Shown here in pieces: positions 43,511-49,050 of a DNA stretch of 49,050 nucleotides (position 1 is the stretch's first letter; each line of letters begins with the position of its first letter). Under the pieces are notes generated by a model. It had not been told where the DNA came from, searched no databases, and worked only from the letters and a program-made list of their open reading frames with translations. The position numbers and the translations under genes were made by a program. This DNA comes from Treponema sp. (lineage in GTDB: Bacteria > Spirochaetota > Spirochaetia > Treponematales > Breznakiellaceae): contig JAIRQF010000159.1 of assembly GCA_031256635.1 (NCBI GenBank), positions 1 to 49,050 on the forward strand. Direction: 5' to 3'.

Positions 43511-44602
43511 ATGTATCAAAATCCGGAAATCATTGGCTTTTATAAGACTTCAGTTTTTAAAAAACCTGTAAAAAATTACTACAATGTGCTTGCTGGTGTA
43601 ATCGTTTCTTTTTTGGCAGTATTATTTCTATCTTCTTGCGAAGTTGATGACAGGCTGCTTTCTGTTGATAAAAACGGTCAGACCGTTGTGGAACGGTTCG
43701 AGCAGCTCAGGGTGGAAGGCTCAAAACTGGTTGACCAAAACGGGAGGCAAATTCAGCTCAGGGGAATGAGTTCTCACGGACTGCAATGGTACGGCAGATA
43801 CGCGAATGAAGATGTTATTCGCTGGCTGAGAGATGACTGGAATATCCAGGTTTGGCGCGCTGCCATGTACCTTCGAGAAGACGGTTATGTTAACCAACGA
43901 GGCTTAAAATTTACAGTGGAGCAGGGTGTAGAAGCTGCTCTTAAACTTGGAATATACGTAATTATCGACTGGCATGTCCATAATGACCGGGATCCGCGTG
44001 TTTATCAGGAGCTATCCATCGAATTTTTCCGTGAAATGTCACAGAAATACGGCTCTTATCCTAACATTATCTATGAAATCTGCAATGAGCCGAATGGAGA
44101 CGATGTAACATGGAGCGGAGCAATCAAACCATATGCGGAGGCTGTAATCCCTGTTATCAGGGAAAATGACCCTGATAATATAATAATTGTCGGAACGCCG
44201 AGTTGGAGCCAGCATGTTGATATTGCCGCCCTTGACCCGCTAAATTTCCCGAATATTATGTATTCTTTACATTTTTACGCCGGAACGCACGGACAGGAAT
44301 TAAAAGACAGGGTGAACAGGGCTGTTGAAAATGGGCTTCCCATTTTTGTTACAGAATGCGGGACAACGCAAAGCAGTGGCGGCGGAGGGGTTTTTGAGAA
44401 GGAATTTCAAGACTGGATTTCTTTTCTTAAAAAACACGGGATTTCCTGGGTAAACTGGTCTGTTACAAACAAGGGGGAAGATTCCGGTATTTTAAGGCTT
44501 AATGCAGATCGCGAAGCTAAAGGCGGCTGGACAGATAACGACCTTTCCCAATCCGGAAAATTTATCAGAAAAATACTAAGAAATGAAATTCGTATAAAAT
44601 AA
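43511..44602 (+). CDS. GH5 endoglucanase lipoprotein
   Basis: The 363-residue protein has a long basic start, a hydrophobic segment and a lipobox cysteine C43 in LFLSSCEVDD, so it is probably membrane-anchored outside. The catalytic domain is GH5 of the cellulase type (subfamily 2-like): RGMSSHGLQWYGRY, IDWHVHN, acid/base E193 in EICNEPNG, nucleophile E282 in VTECGT and W-S-V-T-N-K-G near the end. It should cut internal beta-1,4-glucan bonds. The frame could begin at a TTG at 43499, but GGAG at 43501-43504 sets the start at the ATG 43511. It is followed by a second importer on the same strand, which probably takes up its products. Confidence 0.9.
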   Translation: MYQNPEIIGFYKTSVFKKPVKNYYNVLAGVIVSFLAVLFLSSCEVDDRLLSVDKNGQTVVERFEQLRVEGSKLVDQNGRQIQLRGMSSHGLQWYGRYANEDVIRWLRDDWNIQVWRAAMYLREDGYVNQRGLKFTVEQGVEAALKLGIYVIIDWHVHNDRDPRVYQELSIEFFREMSQKYGSYPNIIYEICNEPNGDDVTWSGAIKPYAEAVIPVIRENDPDNIIIVGTPSWSQHVDIAALDPLNFPNIMYSLHFYAGTHGQELKDRVNRAVENGLPIFVTECGTTQSSGGGGVFEKEFQDWISFLKKHGISWVNWSVTNKGEDSGILRLNADREAKGGWTDNDLSQSGKFIRKILRNEIRIK

Positions 44603-44614
44603 TTAAAAAACATC

Positions 44615-44643
44615 TTGAATATTTCTGTATAATTTGATATTAT
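44615..44643 (+). promoter_or_regulatory. Promoter of second sugar-importer operon
   Basis: TTGAAT (44615-44620), a 17-base spacer and TATTAT (44638-44643) stand about 60 bases before the binding-protein start, so the importer can be transcribed independently of GH5. Confidence 0.5.
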
Positions 44644-44702
44644 CTTTCTATAGTGTTAATTCCTATTTAATTAGGAGTGAAATTTATTATGGAGGATGAG
44701 AG

Positions 44703-45956
44703 ATGAGAAAAGCATTAGTTATCGTTTGTGCAGTCCTTTTACTTTTTAGCGTATTTGGCTGTAAAAAAGATCAGGGGATCATTGTATGGTCATTCACCGA
44801 CGAGTTGGAAGACATGATTAAAAATTATTACATTCCGGCGCATCCGGATGTCAAGGTTGATTATGTAATGACTCCAACAGAGCAATTCCAAAGCAGGCTG
44901 GATCCTGTATTTGCATCAGGCAACGGAGCTCCTGACGTTATCGCGCTGGAAGCTGACTTTGTCCGCAAATATGTTGAATCGGGACTTCTTTTGGATATTA
45001 CTGACATTTATGAAAAAAACAGGCAAAAGCTTTACGCGTATCCTGTTGAAATCGGAACATACAACGGCAAAGTATACGGAATGTCATGGCAGGCAGCGCC
45101 AGGCGCGTTCTTCTATCGCCGCAGTCTTGCAATTAAATATCTCGGCACGGATGATCCTGCTGTAGTACAGAGATATTTCTCCGATTTCCCGACTTTCCTT
45201 TCTACCGCAGAATTACTTAAACAGGCTTCGAACGGCGGATGCGTAATAATCGGCAGCCGCGGCGACCTTACCAAGGTTTTCTATGAACTGCGCTCACAGC
45301 CTTGGGTTGTAAGCGGCAGAGTAAACATTGATCCGGCTCTGGAGCAGGCAATGGATATCGCGAAAATCATGCACGACAACAGATATGACGGCCGCGTAGG
45401 TCAGTGGTCAGAAGGCTGGTTTGCAAGCTTTAACGGCACGCTTACAGATGAAACAGGAAGACAGCTTGAAACATTCGGAACCTTCCTCCCGACATGGGGT
45501 CTACACTATGTTCTTAAGACCAATGCTCCCAATACATCAGGCGACTGGGCAATGATCCCCGGTCCTGTGGGTTGGAGATGGGGCGGCACATGGGTTGGCG
45601 CTTATGGCAAGACAAAGAATCCTGAAGGCGCAAAAGCAATGATCGAATGGCTTACAACCGATGACGGCTTCCTTGAAAGATGGGCAAGAGATAAGGGTGA
45701 TGTTGTCAGCAACTCAGCGGTTGTTAACAGAATTAAAGATGGTTTCCGAGAACCTTTCCTCGGCGGCCAGAACCATTACGCGGCGTTTGCCGAAATGATT
45801 CCCAATGTTAACGGAAGGCTTGTACAGGCAACCGATTCAACATTTGACTCACTCTTCAATGAAGCTGTTACAGCTTATGTCCAGGGTGAAAAATCCAAAG
45901 CCCAGGCTCTTGATGATCTCAGGACACAGGCCCGGACAATGCTTAGTCTGAACTAA
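44703..45956 (+). CDS. Sugar ABC transporter solute-binding lipoprotein 2
   Basis: The 417-residue protein has a lipoprotein signal ending at C20 (SVFGCKK) and a family-1 binding-protein fold: VKVDYVMTPTEQFQSRLDPV, then GAPDVIALEADFVRKY and MSWQAAPGAFFYR. It belongs to the CUT1 importer group. GGAGG precedes the ATG at 44703; a second ATG at 44691 is upstream and less likely. The GH5 gene just upstream suggests cello- or other beta-gluco-oligosaccharides as the ligand. A strong terminator follows the gene, so this protein should be made in excess over the permeases. Confidence 0.93.
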   Translation: MRKALVIVCAVLLLFSVFGCKKDQGIIVWSFTDELEDMIKNYYIPAHPDVKVDYVMTPTEQFQSRLDPVFASGNGAPDVIALEADFVRKYVESGLLLDITDIYEKNRQKLYAYPVEIGTYNGKVYGMSWQAAPGAFFYRRSLAIKYLGTDDPAVVQRYFSDFPTFLSTAELLKQASNGGCVIIGSRGDLTKVFYELRSQPWVVSGRVNIDPALEQAMDIAKIMHDNRYDGRVGQWSEGWFASFNGTLTDETGRQLETFGTFLPTWGLHYVLKTNAPNTSGDWAMIPGPVGWRWGGTWVGAYGKTKNPEGAKAMIEWLTTDDGFLERWARDKGDVVSNSAVVNRIKDGFREPFLGGQNHYAAFAEMIPNVNGRLVQATDSTFDSLFNEAVTAYVQGEKSKAQALDDLRTQARTMLSLN

Positions 45957-45989
45957 TCAGAGGATTAATCAGCTAAATTATAAGTTTTT

Positions 45990-46023
45990 ACCTGACCACT
46001 TTAACGTGGTCAGGTTTTTTTTT
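45990..46023 (+). terminator. Intrinsic terminator between binding protein and permeases
   Basis: CCTGACCAC (45991-45999) and GTGGTCAGG (46006-46014) form a perfect 9-bp stem with a six-base loop, followed by nine T. The next gene starts at 46034 with its ribosome site right after the T run, so permease expression depends on read-through. Confidence 0.92.
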
Positions 46024-46033
46024 AGGAGAACTT

Positions 46034-47008
46034 ATGGAAAAAAGATTAATCGGGCATGAAGCAAGAACGAACCGGTGGGGCTATGTCTTTGTCGCGCCTT
46101 TTATTGTTGTATTTTTGGTTTTTAATCTTTGGCCTACCATCAATACAGTTACACTTGGATTTACCGATTTAAGAGGATTTGCACAAGTTAGAAATTTTGT
46201 CGGTTTAAATAATTTTGTAAAATTAATTGCTGACCAGTACTTCTGGGGAGCTCTTGGAAATACTTTTATTATTTGGATTGTCAATTTTATACCGCAGCTC
46301 GGTATAGCATTAGTCCTTGCAATATGGCTTTCTGATACTCAGTTAAATCTTACCGGCAAAGGTGCGTTCCGGGCGATTGTCTATCTACCCAATCTTCTTA
46401 TGGCAATGTCTGTATCCATGCTTTTCCGCAGTCTTTTCGGACAAGGCGGCCATGTACAGGCACCCGCGAATCAGTTTTTAAGAATGTTGGGTATTTATTA
46501 CAACAATGTACAGCAGGGGATTCCGCAGGATGCGTTTAATTTCTTCCGCAGTGTTCCTTTTACACGGGGACTTGTCTCGTTTATACAATGGTGGATGTGG
46601 TACGGGCATACATTGATTATTCTGATGGCAGGTATTACAAGCATACCGTTATCACTGTTTGAATCCGCTGTTGTTGACGGCGCGAACAGCCGTCAGGTTG
46701 CTACAAGGATTACACTGCCGTTATTACGCCCGATTATGCTTTACATTCTTGTTACATCAATGATCGGCGGTATGCAGATGTTTGATATTCCATTCGCGTT
46801 AACCGACAGATTAGGCGCTCCCGGCAATTCGATACGAACAACTGTTATGTACCAGTACAATATTGCCTTTATGAGCGGTTTTGATTATGCGTACGGATCT
46901 GCAATATCTATAGGCATATTTTTAATCACTATTGTTTTGGCATTTATTATATTCTTCCTGCTGCAGGATCGAAGTGAGTTCAAGAAGAGAAAAGGAGGTA
47001 CAATATGA
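46034..47008 (+). CDS. Sugar ABC transporter permease 2 (MalF type)
   Basis: The 324-residue membrane protein has an N-terminal polar stretch, about six helices and the EAA loop FESAVVDGANSRQVATRITL (about 215-235). It is the MalF-like half of the second CUT1 importer. AGGAG lies directly downstream of the terminator T run. The last four bases overlap the start of the next permease (ATGA). Confidence 0.92.
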   Translation: MEKRLIGHEARTNRWGYVFVAPFIVVFLVFNLWPTINTVTLGFTDLRGFAQVRNFVGLNNFVKLIADQYFWGALGNTFIIWIVNFIPQLGIALVLAIWLSDTQLNLTGKGAFRAIVYLPNLLMAMSVSMLFRSLFGQGGHVQAPANQFLRMLGIYYNNVQQGIPQDAFNFFRSVPFTRGLVSFIQWWMWYGHTLIILMAGITSIPLSLFESAVVDGANSRQVATRITLPLLRPIMLYILVTSMIGGMQMFDIPFALTDRLGAPGNSIRTTVMYQYNIAFMSGFDYAYGSAISIGIFLITIVLAFIIFFLLQDRSEFKKRKGGTI

Positions 47009-47844
47009 TTGGCAGAACCGGTAATCCGATAAAACGCCACCTTATTCATGCACTGATGATTTTCCTTGTTCTTCTGGCAATAGTACCGATTTATGTTCTG
47101 ATGATTAACGCGACGCGATCTACAGAGCAAATTAATACAGGCCTTTCAATGTTACCCGGATCTAATGTCGCGTATAACTGGAACGCTCTTACAAGCAGGG
47201 GGTTTGCGATCTGGCGCGGGTTTTTAAACAGCACCATTATATCAATTTCCACTACGATTGTCAGCGTTTATTTTTCCGCATTAACCGCTTACGGCCTTCA
47301 TGTGTACCGATTTAAAGGTAGACTTGCTCTTTGGGGTTTAATTCTGATTATAATGATGCTTCCGGGATCGCTTACATTTATCGGTTTTTATCAGCTTATG
47401 GCTTCATGGAGATTGACGGATAATTTCCTCCCGTTAATCATACCGAGCATTGCCGCCGCCGGAACTGTTTTGTTCATACGGCAGTATATGAGCGCGACGT
47501 TAAATGTCGATCTTATTGACGCGGCCCGTATTGACGGCGCCGGCGAATACAGGATTTTCAATTTAATAATTCTACCGATAATTGTTCCCGCTCTCGCCGC
47601 GCAATCGATTTTTACATTTGTCGGTTCATGGAATAACTTTCTTACGCCGGCTGTTCTGCTTTCATCAAACAGCAGAATGACTTTGTCGATGGTAATCTTC
47701 CAGCTTCGCGGAGATATTTACAGAACGGAGTTCGGCGGAATATATCTTGGAATCGCGATTTCGCTGATACCGATTATTATTTTCTATGCTTTCATGTCGC
47801 GCTTTATTATTTCCGGATTGACTCTTGGGGGAATTAAAGAGTAA
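47005..47844 (+). CDS. Sugar ABC transporter permease 2 (MalG type)
   Basis: The 279-residue membrane protein has about six helices and the EAA loop IDAARIDGAGEYRIFNLIIL (about 170-190). It is the MalG-like partner of the permease before it; AGGAGG within the preceding coding sequence and the four-base overlap show coupling. No ATPase gene follows; instead its last 11 bases overlap the convergent recQ gene. Confidence 0.92.
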   Translation: MIGRTGNPIKRHLIHALMIFLVLLAIVPIYVLMINATRSTEQINTGLSMLPGSNVAYNWNALTSRGFAIWRGFLNSTIISISTTIVSVYFSALTAYGLHVYRFKGRLALWGLILIIMMLPGSLTFIGFYQLMASWRLTDNFLPLIIPSIAAAGTVLFIRQYMSATLNVDLIDAARIDGAGEYRIFNLIILPIIVPALAAQSIFTFVGSWNNFLTPAVLLSSNSRMTLSMVIFQLRGDIYRTEFGGIYLGIAISLIPIIIFYAFMSRFIISGLTLGGIKE

Positions 47845-49050
47845 TTTTGTTCTTCCATGGAAACAGACGAAGCCTCCTTAGCTTTTTGGTTTTTAACAGA
47901 TAACCAATTACGCGGGAGGCTTCTTCTTCTGACCACCTGATTGATTTACCCGCGGCCAGGACCGATGAGGCTTCGCTCTGTGTAAAACGTCTTTTATTCT
48001 TTTTAAAAAAATTCAATATTGATGATTCTTCCCGCAGATTGCTGTTTGTTTTATTTTCTGCCGGATGACAAACATCACAACAGTTGTTTTCCGGTACTTC
48101 TCCGCCGGAGTCGTAATTCAACAAAGACAAAAGAGCATGCCTGCGGCAATTTTTATCATCTCTCGCGTAATTTAACACAGCCAAAAGCCTGTTTTTATCG
48201 GCTTCTTTTCTCGCTCTTGCCATAGCGCCTTCGTCATCAGGCCCCCACAGGAGAATCGCTTTTGACTGCTTCCCGTCACGCCCCGCTCTTCCTGATTCCT
48301 GCAGATACGCTTCCACAGAAGGAGGGCAGTCCCTGTGTATGACTGTGCGTACATCGGCTTTGTCAACGCCCATCCCGAACGCGCAAGTGCTGCACAGGAC
48401 TGCCTCTGTATTATGAAGCAGCCATTCTTCTGTTATTTTTTTTTCTTCTCTTGTTAATCCCGCATGATAAAAACGAATCTCCTTATACCAGCCATAACCC
48501 ATTTCTTCCAGTTCATTGCGAAGGTAGTGCGCAAGTTTTGCCGTTCCGGGGCGCGATGAGCAAAATACAATCGCAGGGCGGCTGTTTTCAATTAATAGAT
48601 CGCGTACTGCAAGATCGCGGTTTATACAGCCTTTGGCTGAATAACTGATATTCGGTCTGTCCGGATTTCCAACAATCTGGCGCGCCTGTATATCGCCGAA
48701 AATGTATTTTCTGATTTTTTCCAGAACAGGAGCGCTTGCTGTAGCTGTAAAAGCTGTGATTAGCGGAGGGTTTATTGAATCAATTATGGAATTAATTTGC
48801 AAATAACTCGGTCTGAATGTTTCTCCCCATTCGCTGACGCAATGCGCTTCATCAATTACAACATGAACAATATTGATTTTTTCTATTCTTCTTTTTATCT
48901 GCTCTGTAAGCAGGATCTCAGGGTTAGCGATAATAAATTTGCTCTTTCCGCTCTCCAGTTTCTCCCAAATTTCATCCCGCTCTTCTTTGCTTTGTTCTCC
49001 TCTTAATATTACCGGGGAAAAACCGCATTCAGTAAGCCGCCTCTGCTGAT
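47834..49050 (-). CDS. recQ: RecQ-type DNA helicase, C-terminal part (cut by right edge)
   Basis: The frame is open to the right edge; the part seen has 405 codons and lacks the N-terminus with Walker A. Visible motifs include DEAHCVSEWG (motif II), TAFTATASAP (motif III), HAGLTREEKK, CSTCAFGMGVDKADVR and QESGRAGRDG (motif VI). A zinc-binding segment follows (CRRHALLSLLNYDSG, then NNCCDVCHP), and a short winged-helix-like end. There is no HRDC domain. RecQ unwinds DNA 3' to 5' in recombination and repair. The gene ends inside the last 11 bases of the permease gene on the other strand. Confidence 0.92.
   Translation of the reverse strand, partial: QQRRLTECGFSPVILRGEQSKEERDEIWEKLESGKSKFIIANPEILLTEQIKRRIEKINIVHVVIDEAHCVSEWGETFRPSYLQINSIIDSINPPLITAFTATASAPVLEKIRKYIFGDIQARQIVGNPDRPNISYSAKGCINRDLAVRDLLIENSRPAIVFCSSRPGTAKLAHYLRNELEEMGYGWYKEIRFYHAGLTREEKKITEEWLLHNTEAVLCSTCAFGMGVDKADVRTVIHRDCPPSVEAYLQESGRAGRDGKQSKAILLWGPDDEGAMARARKEADKNRLLAVLNYARDDKNCRRHALLSLLNYDSGGEVPENNCCDVCHPAENKTNSNLREESSILNFFKKNKRRFTQSEASSVLAAGKSIRWSEEEASRVIGYLLKTKKLRRLRLFPWKNKITL

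Overview
The window looks like a chromosomal segment of a carbohydrate-degrading anaerobic bacterium. The gene content suggests a Treponema-like spirochete: several lipoprotein signal sequences, secreted proteins with GG-I-x-G/N-N repeats, lipocalin-like and small beta-sandwich modules, and LL-diaminopimelate aminotransferase. The lineage is an inference from gene style; no rRNA, tRNA or marker gene is present to confirm it.

Layout. 1-5559 (minus strand) holds two paralogous secreted proteins: one cut by the left edge and one complete 1519-residue protein with an M6-type metalloprotease domain and a long repetitive beta-helix. They are followed by an XRE regulator (5750-6682) that appears to be made from a leaderless transcript. 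6816-10468 is an asd-lysA-dapL operon for lysine/diaminopimelate synthesis. 10540-32367 is visibly AT-richer and is the unusual part. It has two near-identical 52-residue membrane proteins, a DUF4230-like protein, an M16 presequence-protease-like peptidase on the other strand, three consecutive dynamin-like GTPases and three large leucine-rich-repeat (LRR) proteins. The third GTPase is a 1292-residue protein that appears to cross the membrane once and to end in five beta-sandwich repeats and seven RCC1 repeats. A DUF4143-type ATPase (32441-33697, minus) closes this block.

33925-47844 is a polysaccharide-utilisation region. A GH3 glycosidase is read on the plus strand. On the minus strand, regulator, binding lipoprotein, two permeases, GH43 lipoprotein and GH51 form an arabinan/arabino-oligosaccharide set: cut outside, import, trim inside. 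On the plus strand a GH5 endoglucanase lipoprotein precedes a second binding protein and two permeases, with an intrinsic terminator between binding protein and permeases that should lower permease expression. Neither importer has its own ATPase gene, so both probably use a shared ATPase encoded elsewhere. A RecQ helicase (47834 to the right edge, minus) overlaps the last permease tail to tail.

The best candidate for an undescribed system is the plus-strand series 15033-32367: small membrane protein, two dynamin-like GTPases, a transmembrane GTPase with an extracytoplasmic propeller, and three cytoplasmic LRR proteins with tight or overlapping gene junctions. Its function cannot be read from sequence alone; membrane remodelling, envelope stress sensing or phage defence are all possible.
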